NCBI GenBank assembly: GCA_017979445.1
Contig: CM030705.1
Coordinates: 11,198,679-11,262,678 of the forward strand
Length of the DNA stretch: 64,000 bases
DNA from: Akebia trifoliata
Lineage: Eukaryota > Streptophyta > Magnoliopsida > Ranunculales > Lardizabalaceae
Reading direction: 5' to 3'
Part shown: positions 11,344 to 22,476 of the stretch, in pieces
Numbering within the stretch: position 1 is the stretch's first letter
Layout: every line of letters begins with the position of its first letter
Position numbers and translations under genes: made by a program
Notes under the pieces: generated by a model
The model's input: the letters and a program-made list of their open reading frames with translations, nothing else
Databases searched by the model: none
Told to the model about the DNA's origin: nothing

Positions 11344-12362
11344 GATGCAGATTTGGGCTTACCTCGATCTATTATGTTGCTCCAAAGGTATTCATCGATC
11401 CTGTTAGCACCGGTGTGGTACCTGCTAATAATTCTCCAACAATCAAGTTAAAATTCTAGAAAAGATGTTGTCCTTCTTCCTTCTAATCTCTAGATTTGAA
11501 AAAGAGTCCCTTCTCCTTAGATCCTCTCTCTCAAGATCAGGATTTCCTTTTTAGTTTGGATTTGATCTCATAAGATCCCGATCATAGGGATCACATTCCG
11601 AAAATGGAACCTTTCCTATCATATTCCAAAAATCTTAAGATTTTTCTTAGAATTTTGGAGCTTGACAAGTAAGGCAAAGAATTGTGCAAATATTTTGATT
11701 TGGTTTGCCCTGTTAGTCAAGGCAGACTGCGATTCATGTCTTATCCTCCTTCTCTCTCTTTCTCTTTATTGCCTACTTCTCAATTTCTAGAATTCTGTCT
11801 CTCTGCCTTTGAATTTTCTGAGTCATCCGAGCCTTAAGCCTTTCTCACTTCTTGTTCAAAGATAACTTTTTTCCTATTTTTCTTTACTCAGTTCAAATTT
11901 TAGATCCCAATGGTCATTAACATTGCCAAGCTCCGTAAAACCCATCTAATATCTACGTTAGTGCCCATTAGGGTCTGTAATGACCCTGAAAATCCTAACA
12001 AACTCGTCAGGGGGAAGTATTGTTCTATGTCGATCAAATTAAAGATGGTCTTAGTTTTCCCCTTTTCACCTTTCTGAAAGAGGCCCTAAGTAAGATACAC
12101 CGGACTCCTGACCAAATGTTAGGCAATTTTTATCGTTTGGTTAATTGAGTGGAGGAATTGGGAGTAATCCCAATGATTTCCTCTCTAGGTATAATCTGAA
12201 ATCCAATTTTTCTAGTTTTCCCATGGATGGCTCCAATTTGTGGATGCAGATTTGAGCTTACCTTGATCTACTTTGCTGTTTCGAAGGTGCTCCTCGAGCC
12301 TGTTAGCACCGGTGCGGTACTTACCAATAATTCTTCGACAATCAAGTTAGAATTCTAGAAAA
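11344..12362 (+). mobile_element. Direct-repeat-bounded retroelement remnant
   Basis: Two 120-bp direct repeats (11344-11463 and 12243-12362), sharing CCTGTTAGCACCGGTG and GACAATCAAGTTA-type blocks, bracket about 780 bp. From 11910 the interior reads MVINIAKLRKTHL and then, after a frameshift, SFPLFTFLKEALSKIHRTP, which resembles a plant retrotransposon gag-like domain. The right repeat is cut short by a MITE at 12363. This fits a small LTR element such as a TRIM or a deleted larger one; LTR ends and primer site were not identified. Confidence 0.45.
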
Positions 12363-12468
12363 TAGAGATCATCCTCACAAAAAATCAGCTCATTCCAAAG
12401 CTTCTAACCCATATTTTGAAAAATGTTTGACACCAAACTTGGCAAACTTTAGGGCTGCTGAACCGTCC
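12363..12468. mobile_element. Half unit of the palindromic MITE
   Basis: Only the right half of a unit: starts inside the core hairpin (GATCATCCTCAC...) and runs to a terminal GCTGAACCGTCCCC next to a long TA tract. The left half is missing, replaced by the retroelement repeat. Confidence 0.65.
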
Positions 12469-12470
12469 CC

Positions 12471-12517
<47 letters not shown>
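12469..12517. repeat. Long (TA)n microsatellite
   Basis: About 49 bases of TA with one interruption, between a half MITE and a full unit. Confidence 0.9.
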
Positions 12518-12519
<2 letters not shown>

Positions 12520-12937
12520 GGTCGGTTCAAGGGCCATATGAGAAAACATATGAAAAAACTTTCGTTTTTCAAAATAAGAGTTAGAGGTTTTGGATTAAGC
12601 TGATTTTTTGCAAGGATGGTCACTATGATGAAAAGATCATCCCCACAAAAAATCAGCTCAATCAGAACTTCTAAATCCATCAAAAGTGATTTACAAATTA
12701 GTGATAAAAATTGGTAAAAAATCGACGGTCCACATTCTAAATCACTTTTAATGGGGTTAGAAGTTTCAGATTGGGCTGATTTTTTTTTTTTTTTTTTTTT
12801 TTGGATGATCTTCCCATCATAGAGATCATCCTCACAAAAAATCAGCTCAATCCAAAATTTCTAACCCATATTTTAAAATTTTATTAAAAATGAAAGTTTT
12901 TACATATGTTTTCTCATATGGCCCTTGAACCTGACCC
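12518..12937. mobile_element. Palindromic (TA)n-inserted MITE, third arm type
   Basis: 420 bp with outer arms unlike units A and B: GGGGTCGGTTCAAGGGCCAT at one end and GGCCCTTGAACCTGACCC at the other. The core still has the GGTTAGA..TTTTGG and GCTGATTTTT hairpins. A poly-T run (about 12780-12802) replaces part of one hairpin. Confidence 0.72.
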
Positions 12938-12948
12938 TATATACATAT

Positions 12949-13298
12949 GGGTCCCGTTCAACAACAAACATTTTGACAATATTTTTCAAACATGGGTTAG
13001 AGGTTTTGGAATGGGCTGATTTTTGGTGAGGATGATCTCTACGGTGAGGAGATCATCCTCACCAAAAATCAGCCCATTCCAAAACTTCTAGCCTCAGTTT
13101 ACAAGTTGAAAATCGTGGACCGTCCATTTCTTGTAAATCATTTTGATGGCGTTAGAAATTTTGGGAATGGGCTGATTTTTGGTGATGATGATCCCCTCAC
13201 CGTAGAGATCATCCTCACCAAAAATCAGCCCATTCAAAACCTTTAACGCATGTTTTTGAAAAATGTTTTGCCAAAATGTTTGTTACTGAACATTTCCC
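12949..13298. mobile_element. Palindromic (TA)n-inserted MITE, unit D
   Basis: 350 bp, arms as in unit A (GGTCCCGTTCAACAACA and TTGTTACTGAACATTTCCC), between TA tracts. Follows the third-type unit after only 11 bases. Confidence 0.78.
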
Positions 13299-13321
13299 TA
13301 TATATATATATATATATATAT

Positions 13322-14336
13322 CAATGTTTAAGAATATTCATAACAGTAAAAAGTGTACAAATTTTTTTTTTCAATATCATAATCAAATGTTCCCATGTAT
13401 ACCAAAAAAAAAAAAAATGATTGATTCAATCTTAATTTTATTGACTCATCCAAGAAAAGATGGCTCGAACGAGTCAAGTCAATCTCTATCTAATCAAAAT
13501 TGAATTTTAAAAAAATTCAAATTTAGAGAAAAAAATATATATATCTTGAATGTGTATTCCTAATCTAACATTATTATTTTAGGAATTTAAGTATATTTTT
13601 ATAGGTATAACTTATTTAGATACTTTCTTTAACCAATTTTAAATTAAGATCTGGACCGTTCATTCCATAAGTGATAATGGTAGAAGCATGGATAAATAGT
13701 TATTTTAATAACTTCATTATTGAGAGAGGGTAATTTTGTCTTTTTAAGGTTTATGACTTAGAGAGATTAGTCCCACCCATTCACATGAAACGCTCGGGAT
13801 GACAAGATGGTAGTTATGTCACTTTGAGAGTAATTTGCATTTCAATCACATCATCCTTAGTCCTTTGATAACATAGGGGGTATCTCTAATATTCACCAAA
13901 ACATGGGAGGTTATGTCAAAATGACCCTATTCACTTCAATAAATTTTTTATCGAAATAAAAACTCGATAATAATAGACACGTCGAATTAGGGCATAAATG
14001 AGTCGCACTTTGATTTAATTTAAACTAGGAATGCAACTGGGTTTGGTTTAGGATAGATCGGTTCCACTAAATTAGAACCATAATCAATAGAGTTGCCATT
14101 TGAACCAAAACAAATCAAATTGGACTAGGGTCGATTCTATGAGTTGCCAGTATCCTACAAATTACTTTGCAGAAATATATTTTTAATAAAAAAATAATTA
14201 AAAAAATGAAATTTCGTAATTCATATAACAAGTCAGTCCCTAAAAATGTCATTAATCTACCTTTAAAAAAAATCATTAATTTATCTCAAAACTCTTAAAA
14301 TAATACCTAATAAATCTATCTATATATATACCCTAC
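13322..14336. other. Intergenic, no gene seen
   Basis: Includes 13869-13925, a single arm (GGGGTATCTCTAATATTCACC) of the foldback family seen complete at 38980-39710, and a possible diverged TAGGAATGCAACTGGG-type hAT arm near 14028. No gene. Confidence 0.4.
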
Positions 14337-14480
14337 GTTTTGCCCCACGTATTTTGTCTTACATGGGCAAAAGTTCTCGAATATGCCTTAGGTTTTCACT
14401 TATCTCTCCTCATTATAGAAATTATCCTTATTAAAATCAACACATTCTAAAATTTCTAATATGAGGAGAAGACAAAAAAT
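14337..14480. mobile_element. Decayed half unit of the palindromic MITE
   Basis: Follows a short TA tract and keeps traces of the family core (TTTTGTCTTACATGGGCAAA, then TCTCCTCATTATAGAAATTA). Strongly diverged. Confidence 0.45.
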
Positions 14481-16435
14481 AATTATATTAGGGATCTTGT
14501 TAACATGTATCCCAAGCGTACACGTTAAAGTTCAATAAATATACTTTGAAAATTGGATTTTTACCTTCAAAAAATCGTTTTTTTAACAAAATACTCTTAG
14601 ATTTCAATTTCCAAACAAAACCTTGTCAACGTGTGCCTTTAGACCACACGGTAAAGTGCCTTAATTACACCTGGGGAATAAGCATTTGGAGTATTTTGGT
14701 AAAAAGTGAAAAAAAAAATTGAGAGCATTTTCAATATTAAACTCAATTTCCATCGTTTAAATAATGTAGTTTAAGGCCACAGTTAACAAGACCCATTTTT
14801 CTATTTTTCTTATATTACATGTTTTAAAAATGGGTCCATATACTCAATTATTGGGAAGTTATATAGTTAACGTCAAACCCCTTTAATTAAGCCAATGTTC
14901 CCAAATCACGTCTCATATAGACATCAATTAGATGGGCATAATAACTCTTTTAGATGGACAGGTGACGGCATTAATAAGGAGGCCCGCCTACCTAGGGGTC
15001 TAAGAAAATAAAAAAGCCTAGAAGAACCGACACCATATTTCGCTAGGAAATTAGCCGCTCGGTTGGCCTTCCTCCGCTAAAACTAAAAGGAACACGTGGT
15101 AAGTGAATGAGAAGCTCTTATATCTCAAGGGCTTGGAAATTTTACTTGAAAACTGCACAAATTAATAGAAATCTTCTCAATACCAGCCTCCCAAGCACAA
15201 CAGAAGACTTCGATAATTGCTTGGAGGTCAATGTTACCACTTTTGCATTAGAAGATGCACTTGATCTAGCAAATAAAAATGGAAAATCCTAAATGGACTT
15301 TATTTTTAGGATTTTATTTTTCAATGTGTTTCACACTATATTAATGTGTGGTCATAGATGTGTTTTCTCGAGATTCAAATGAAAAGCATCTATGGTTATA
15401 TGCACACCTCCACGTTAACCCGGTGGGAATTTAAAATGACAAAATTAGTGAATTTTATATTGAACTTTTAGAAATGATAATATTTTAAAAGATACCATAC
15501 ACAATAATGTAAGTCCTTGCCTTTACTCTAAGAATTGGTATCATACAAATGATTCTGATAAATAATCATGAAGTTACACCCAGGAAAAGTTGTGATTCAC
15601 AATTGCATTGATGTATTGTTGGATTTGAGCATTTTCTTCCATTGGTAAGGAGACCTAAAAGGGTGATTGAGTTTATTCTCCAGTTTACACCTTCGAATCT
15701 CTATATGCCTCTATAGGAATCAAAATTTTGAGGAAGCCCTTACAAATTTTATAAATTAAAATAAAATCCTTAAAAGTCAAAAATAGATTCATGTGTTCAA
15801 ATAATTTTTATTGGCCAACTAACAATCCATAGAATCTTTAAAATTAGATTTGGACAAACTTAAACTTTAGACTAACTAGTCAAAGCTCTTTAGGTTGAGG
15901 CATAGTGGGAAAGCTAAATTATTCCAAGTCTATAAATACCAAAGCCTCCCTTATTTGGAGAAAATCTGGATAACTCTCTCTCAGAAGACAGAAGTCCTCC
16001 TTCTAAAGAAGAAGAAGCTCTCAAACCCTCTTCTAGAAACGAAAAAAGAAATTCAAAAGATTCGGACTCCAACTAAAAAGAAGATCAAGCTTAAAGTCCT
16101 TTTCTGAAAATTAAGAAATCATTCTCCACCGATCAAACATGAAGTCTGACAAGAAGAAAATCTACATAACCTTTATAGAAGATCAACCATAAATAAAGTC
16201 ACTGTCAAAATAACATTCTCAACCGATCATGTGCAAAGTCCAGAGAAAAGAAAGCAACAAGTGTCATCTTTATTTTTGTAATTGATTGTTAATCAAAGGA
16301 GAAAAAAAAACTAAGATTTGTATCTCCATTTCATCAATTGAGGTCCACTCACCTAGAATAAGCAATTTTGTATTTTAGGTTGTGTTTGGACGTGAAATTG
16401 AAAAGCATACAGCTTTGCACTTTTGAGAAGGCTTA
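14481..16435. other. Intergenic, no gene seen
   Basis: Nearly 2 kb. 15355-15420 holds the GAAAAGCATCTATGGTT..CACACCTCCACG repeat arm. 15900-16310 is a purine-rich stretch with many GAAGA motifs and short open frames that match nothing I recognise. Confidence 0.35.
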
Positions 16436-17525
16436 GGTGGTGTTTGTTTGCGCTATTTTTCAGCGCTTATTGCTGAAAAAAATTAAATTCAGCACTTTTG
16501 TTAAAATAGCGCGTTTGTTTACTCGTGCTTATTGCTGAAAATAAGTGAAAAAAATTCAGCACTATTTTGATGCTGAAAAAAAGTGCTGAAGCGGTAAGCA
16601 CTTCGTTTTTTTCAACACGGACAAGTATGCCCTTTATTTTTTTGAGCATGGACAAGTATGCCCTTATTCTTAAAAGGATATTACCTCTTATATCCCATGG
16701 ATAAGTATATAAACACCCCACAAATTAATAAATCCACACCATAGCTAAATTATTTTGTCTTATATGGGTTAAAATTTTTGGAATGAGTTGATTTTTGGTG
16801 AAGATGATCTCTACAATGAGGAGATTATCTTTACAAAAAATCAGCACATCTTGAAACTTCTAACCCTATCAAAACAAGTTCAAGAACCGTAAATTGTCCA
16901 TTTTTTTTTTTTTTTGAAACTATTTTTAACGAGTTAGAAGTTTCAAAATAGGCTGATTTTTGGTGAGGATGATCTCTATACCATATAAACCATCCTCACT
17001 AAAAATTTGCTCATTCCAAAAACTTTAATCCATATAAAACAAAATAAAAAATGGCTATAGTGTGGGTTGTCCTTATTAATTCATAGGGTGCTTTTATAAT
17101 TACACATCCTTCATTTCCATCGAATATTATTCATCCAAAATTAAGTTCTTTTAAAGTTGATTTCAAATTTTGGTGACTTGTATGACGTTATTATTTTTAA
17201 TTTTAATTTGTGGGCTTTTATAAATAGAAATTATTATTTATAAATTGAAGATTTGAGTATTATATATTATTTAAAAATAAATTATATTTTAATTTTATAA
17301 GAAATAATATATTTTATTGTGTTTGATAATAACATTTGAAACATGCAAACAATGTATAATATGATTGTAAGGATAACAAAGATAATTTATCAGTTTCAGT
17401 AATGTGTAACAAACATGATTCAGCATCTAAACAAACAACTTTTTCAGCACTTATATTCAGCGCTTATAAGTTTCAGCGCTTAATGCTATTCAGCACTTAT
17501 TTTTTTCAGTTTAACAAACAGCACC
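16436..17525. mobile_element. PIF/Harbinger-like non-autonomous element abutting UGT gene 2
   Basis: 1,090 bp with ends GGTGGTGTTTGTTTG and CAAACAGCACC as inverted repeats, flanked by the 3-bp duplication TTA (16433-16435, 17526-17528), the signature of PIF/Harbinger insertion. The arms contain repeated CAGCGCTTAT/AGCACTT motifs. The interior carries a nested, diverged palindromic MITE (about 16738-17090). No transposase frame. The element ends five bases before the minus-strand stop codon of the UGT gene, counting the duplication. Confidence 0.8.
16738..17090. mobile_element. Diverged palindromic MITE nested in the PIF-like element
   Basis: Contains both core hairpins of the TA-tract MITE family (GATTTTTGGTGAAGATGATC and complement), with the arm type of unit B (TTTTGTCTTATATGGGTTA). 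More diverged than the 9-kb units, so an older insertion. Confidence 0.65.
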
Positions 17526-17530
17526 TTAGT

Positions 17531-19087
17531 CTAATTGATATGTTTGGTGATTAAGGTTTCGTTAACCATCTTATGGAAATTCTCGTAAGAAGAACCACCA
17601 GGTGCAGCTGCCTCTTCAGCTCTCTTCTTCCACTCCATGGCCTTCATCTTCATTTCCCTACCCTTTATCCCCTCCATCAACTCTCTCACAAGGCTCTCTA
17701 TTCCCTCTCTCTTCACGTCGTTATTGATCTCCATACCGATACCCCAATGAATACAAGCATATCGACAGTTCGTCTGTTGTTCTGCAAAGAATGGCCAGCA
17801 GATCATTGGCACTCCTCCACACACACTTTCGAGTGTCGAATTCCACCCACTATGCGTTAAGAATCCACCTATGGAAGGATGATTGAGTACTTGATCTTGT
17901 GGGCACCAGCTCGCTAACATACCACGTTCTTTAGTCTTCGATGCAAACTCGGGCGGTATAATTGCTGAGTCACCCACAACGAGATCGGGTCGAATGACCC
18001 ACAAGAAGGTATGGTTACTATTAGAGAGCCCCCAAGCGAATTCGACTAATTGGTGAGGCGTCATGACAGTGATGCTACCGAAATTCACGTAAACAACTGA
18101 GTTGGGTTCCTTGGAATCGAGCCATTGGAGACACTCCGTCTCTTCTTTCCATAGATTTGATCCAATAGAGTTCAACTCATTTTCTGAAATTTGAGAGCTG
18201 AGCAACTGAAGAGGACCAATGGTGTAAATAGGAGGCAATGGATACTGAGACTTGATTGCATCCAAAACCTCGCATTCCAAGGTATCGAAAGTATTGAAAA
18301 TGATAGCTGAAGCTTTATAAGCTCTCTTGATCTCTCCCAGGACAAAGTCAACGATGAGGTCGTTTGGATCCGTAGTTCTCAAAAACGTAGGGAGATCACT
18401 CAGACGGATATCTTTCATTCCTGGAATCCAATTGATTAGAGTCTCTAAATACCCATTAGTTAAGTAACTCTCATCTGTAGACACCATAAAAAACGTACAA
18501 TCAGTTACACATATACATCCATGAACAAAAACAATGAGTAAGCGAGATTTAATTGAATTGAATTATCAACCTTTGAGTGGTGTAATTCCTCTTTGGATGA
18601 GTTCAGGGTAGTGTAAGTAGCCAGTGAAACCACAAAAGCTAGTAGTCCATAAGAAGACTTCTGGGATGCCAAGCTCTTCGGCAACTTGAAGAGTGAAGCT
18701 CATGACCCCATCAGAGACTATACAAGAAACTGGAGGAACGTTGGAGGAAGAAGAGTTGTTGAGTTTGGAGATGAGGTTGCGAAAGGGAACTAAGCAGTTC
18801 TTTCTAGTGGACTCACAGAGGGCTGCGATGTCTTGGGTGGCGTTGGCATCTGATGGCGGTAGACCGTCTGGGATTGTTTCAAATCGAAAGTTGGGTAAGC
18901 CCTTAAGAGAATCTGGACCTCTAGATTTGAGTAAGCGTTGATGGTTGAACTCGGTGTTTACGAAACTGATGCAAAAGCCTCTGTAGTGAAGAAGCTTTGA
19001 TAATTTGAGCATTGGGTTTATGTGGCCCTGTGCTGGGTAGGGGATACAAACAGCGTGAGGCTTCTCAGTAGCAGTTACAGAACCCAT
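17531..19087 (-). CDS. UGT85A-family UDP-glycosyltransferase (gene 2)
   Basis: Two exons: 18571-19087 and 17531-18474, joined across a 96-bp intron (GTTGAT...CTACAG), give 486 residues, normal for UGT85A. The splice makes [13 protein letters not shown], the site of the family's conserved intron. GT-B fold, family 1: catalytic His22 in YPAQGH, probable activating Asp126 in VSDG, and a PSPG box at about 362-405 ([18 protein letters not shown]) whose final Gln points to UDP-glucose. A cytosolic enzyme with no signal peptide. UGT85 members glucosylate terpenoids such as 7-deoxyloganetin, cyanohydrins and other small alcohols; the acceptor here is unknown. The 5' side carries tandem Mutator-like insertions, and the 3' side a PIF-like element two bases beyond the stop. 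Coding sequence intact. Confidence 0.93.
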
Positions 19088-19160
19088 CTCTCTCTCCCTA
19101 AACTTTATCTGAGAAAGAAAATGAAATAAGATAGTCCTCTATTGGGGTGAGAAGGTTCTG

Positions 19161-19170
19161 GTTTTAATAG
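19161..19170 (-). promoter_or_regulatory. TATA-like box of UGT gene 2
   Basis: Minus-strand CTATTAAAAC, about 75-84 bases upstream of the ATG. It aligns with CTATTTAAAC upstream of gene 3 within a longer homologous leader. The transposon insertion site lies 8 bases further upstream. Confidence 0.55.
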
Positions 19171-19186
19171 TTCTTCTATAATACAA

Positions 19187-20568
19187 GAGTCATGATAATC
19201 TGCCTACCCCACCTGGCATACTCAATCGACTACACGACCTGACAAGTTTGTGAACCATAGATCTGTGCATCCCTTGAGATACACTTTTTTACGGGGAAGT
19301 GCAGCAGGGGCGGAGATTGTGAGGAGCTGATGGGGCAGTTGCCCCACGTAACTTTGAGACACCTTTATATTTTCAACTAATTACATGTTCCATTTATCCC
19401 TACTCCCTCACCTCTCCCTATTTGCCCCCACACCCTCATCTCTCTCAAATTTCTGCCTCCATAAAACTTTACGACACCCTTAAATTTTCAACTAATTAAA
19501 TGCCTTATTTGTCCCCATTCCCTCACCTCTATCCCCATTGCCCCCACACCCTCACCTCCCTTCAATTTTTGTCCCCACGGAACTTTGAGACACTCCTATA
19601 TTTTCAATCAATTACTTGCCCCATTTGTCCCCACTCTCTCACTTCTCAATTTTTTGTTGATAACACCCCTTGATCAGGACTTTTCAAATATTAATTGGAA
19701 ATGACTTAAATATCATTTTCTTCAATTTCTAATTAAAAACCTCTTAATTTCTCCATAAAATCATTTTCTTCACTATACAACTAACCATAATTTGGCCCCA
19801 TTAGAGGAAAGGCCTGACATCACCCCATTTCTATCTTATTAATGTTTCATAAGCTTCACTAGAATTGGATAATTCGAATCAAACCACACATCCAAAAATG
19901 CATCCAATGTCTTGGATTTTTAAGCCACTAATCTCTCTATGGACAATTACATCACTTTCATTTTATTATTTTATTTTTGAAAATGCTAGATTCCAACTCT
20001 TCCATCAAACAAACAATTGAAATAAGAGGAATAATGAATATTTCCTAAAAATCAATACTGATCGCCTAGGAACCAATACAATTTTTTTTTTCTAGAGGTA
20101 CATTTTTTTTAAAAAAAACCTATATCATCTCAATCGTCTGTTTGATGGAGAGCCTCAACATGAAGTTAAACTTTTATTTGAAAATATAAATTACAGGCTC
20201 CATTTGTTCCCACAGAACTTTGAGACCCCCTTATATTTTCAACTAATTACATGCCCATTTGTCCCCACTCCCTCACCTCTTCAATTTTTTGTTGATGACA
20301 TTGCCTCTTGATCGGGACTTCTCAAATATCAATTGAAAATGACCTAAATATCATTTTCTTCAATTTCTAATTAAAAACCTCTTAATTTCTCCCTAAAACC
20401 ATTCATTTTCACCATACAACTAACTATAGTTTGCCCCCGCTACAAGAAAATCTTGCCTCCACCCTTGAGTGCAGCCAAGTATCTTGAGGAACACAGATCT
20501 ATGATTTCAAATTTGTCACGTCTAGTCGATTGAGTTTGCCACGTGAGGTAGTCAGATTATCACGATTC
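19187..20568. mobile_element. Mutator-like foldback element E1, split by a hAT-like insertion
   Basis: Ends GAGTCATGATAATCTG and CAGATTATCACGATTC form inverted repeats. The flanks carry an exact 9-bp direct repeat ATAATACAA (19178-19186, 20569-20577), the size made by Mutator-like transposases. Without the inner insertion it is about 220 bp, like its neighbour E2. Non-coding. Confidence 0.82.
19305..20467. mobile_element. hAT-like non-autonomous element nested in E1
   Basis: Begins CAGGGGCGGAGATT and ends CTTGCCTCCACCCTTG, an imperfect hAT-type inverted repeat. Flanking AAGTGCAG (19297-19304) and GAGTGCAG (20467-20474, overlapping the last base) match at 7 of 8. The interior has three roughly 115-bp tandem units (each with AACTTTgAGACAC..CAACTAATTA, near 19350, 19464, 19581) and a fourth unit near 20217. 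A block at 19645-19800 recurs at 20280-20440. No transposase. Confidence 0.7.
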
Positions 20569-20577
20569 ATAATACAA

Positions 20578-20809
20578 GAATAGTGATAATCTGACTTCAG
20601 GCACATGGCAAACTCAATTGACTATCCTGACGTGATAAGTTAGAAACCGTAGATCTGCACTCCTCAGGATACACGGCTACACTTCCCCATAAAAAGTGTA
20701 TCTCGAGGGAACCATGTATCCCGAGGAGTGCATATCTACGGCTCCCAAACTTGTCATGTCAGGTAGTCAGTTGAGTTTGCCACATGGGGTAGTCAGCTTA
20801 TCACAACTC
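20578..20809. mobile_element. Mutator-like foldback element E2
   Basis: 232 bp, long inverted repeat with ends GAATAGTGATAATCTGAC and GTCAGCTTATCACAACTC. It begins right after E1's 9-bp duplication and is followed by ATAATACAG (20810-20818), 8 of 9 the same. E1 and E2 therefore share one target sequence present three times. Confidence 0.8.
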
Positions 20810-20818
20810 ATAATACAG

Positions 20819-22476
20819 TCTAATATCTTTGGACGCTTTTATGTCCACCGACAATAACATACAGCCATACAGGAAGATGAGTGAAATCCATTTCACTCTT
20901 TAACCTCAAATGATGATTTAAGGATACTATCAACCATACGGCCATGTGAGGGAAAGCACGCCTTTTCATCAAGCTTTCACAGCGTATAACAAGGAGTTCA
21001 ATTTTTATGTCCTCGAAGAAGTCTCTCAAGTAAAATAAATTATAAGGATCTAGAATATTTAGGGATCTAAATTTTTTCAGTTAGGGCTTGTTTGATGATT
21101 GTAGGGAAAATATTTTCTAGCAAATCATTGGTCAGAAAAAAGGATTTCCCTAATGAAATCATTTCTCATTGTTTGAGCACATCATGAAAATTTTGGGAGA
21201 AAAGTATTTTCTATTATTTGAGTGGCATAGAAAATTGACAGAAAAAAATATTATTTTCATTTGACTTTCGTAAAAATTATATTAAAAAAAAAAAAAAATA
21301 AAAAAAAACAAGTAAAAAAATATGGTCTCTATCCAAGGTTTTGAAAATGAGGGCAATTAGTGAACTCCCAAATTTAAAATCAAGGTTGAATGGGGAGAGA
21401 TAACTTTATATTATTTTCCCCTAAAGTTCTTAGGCTTTTTAACAATACGCCCATGTGGCATTGGATGATATTTTTGGATGCCACAAGGTGAGTTCAATAC
21501 CTTAATATCCACAACTACAAACAAATGTCTAAGACTAGATTCATTATCAATAACTTACAACAATAACTCATGAAGAAGAGAGATTTACCGGAAGTTTACT
21601 TTATCAAGTTTGTTACCCAACAAGCCTTGGAGTGGGGATCAATGTCATAAAATTCAGATCGATAATGTTAATTTGTAACTTAGCACACTTTGAAGTGGAT
21701 CCTAACCGCGCCAAAAAATTTTCCAAAAACATGATCTAATGCCACTAGGTATCAAGGGAAAAAATTTAAAAATTTTGAAAAGACAAAAAAAAAAATGTTA
21801 ATTTCCACCGTTTAATTTTTGTTCTACATTTAGGAGTTAGATAGCCGTCCATTTTCAACACCATCATTCAAGTTCAAAAATGATATTTTTGAGTTTTTCC
21901 ATTCAATCTAGAAAACTGCGATGTTGGTATTTCCAATTTGACAATCAATGTGGGTCGAACAACTCAGAGTAAGGTAGTCATGCAACCTGATTCATAAAGT
22001 AAGGTTGGTTCAGTGGATAAAGTAAGGGAGTTTTTCCATAAAATTGCAACGTATAGCACTGCCGTGTAAATCCCTCTACAAAGAAAGCAACAACTTACAG
22101 AGAAACGTATACATTGTAAACACATGAATAGAGACGTATGTATAGGTTTCCAATTTTTATTTTTTTTTAAATTAATGCGTGGCAAATCATTTTCTTAATG
22201 GGGGAGGGTGAGAAAAGGTTTTTTTGCTTGAAGCGGCAAGTCCTTTGGGCGACATAAATCCTTTTCTCCACCTTTTTTAATTTATTTGTTTGTCAAATAA
22301 TTGAAAATAGGAGTTTTCCACAGTAAATCATGTGCCACACGATATTCCGTGTAATCAAATCCACCATCAAAAACCCATAATGCCTACTTCTTTGGATTTT
22401 AAAATATTTACTGACTCTAAGAAAATTCCCGTAAAAGAGGAAGATCTAAAATTTGTGTGCTAAAAGACCCTGGTGG
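20819..22476. other. Distal upstream region of UGT gene 2 and intergenic DNA
   Basis: 20819-20950 aligns with sequence upstream of gene 3 (30300-30420; shared TTGGAC.CTTT.ATGTCC-type block), so it is displaced promoter DNA. 21083 onward (TTAGGGCTTGTTTGATGATT) resembles the end of a PIF-type element without a visible partner. The rest has no gene. Confidence 0.5.

Noticed and set aside
15107..15292. A 61-residue plus-strand frame
   Set aside because: No similarity to a known domain and no flanking exons; typical of chance frames here.
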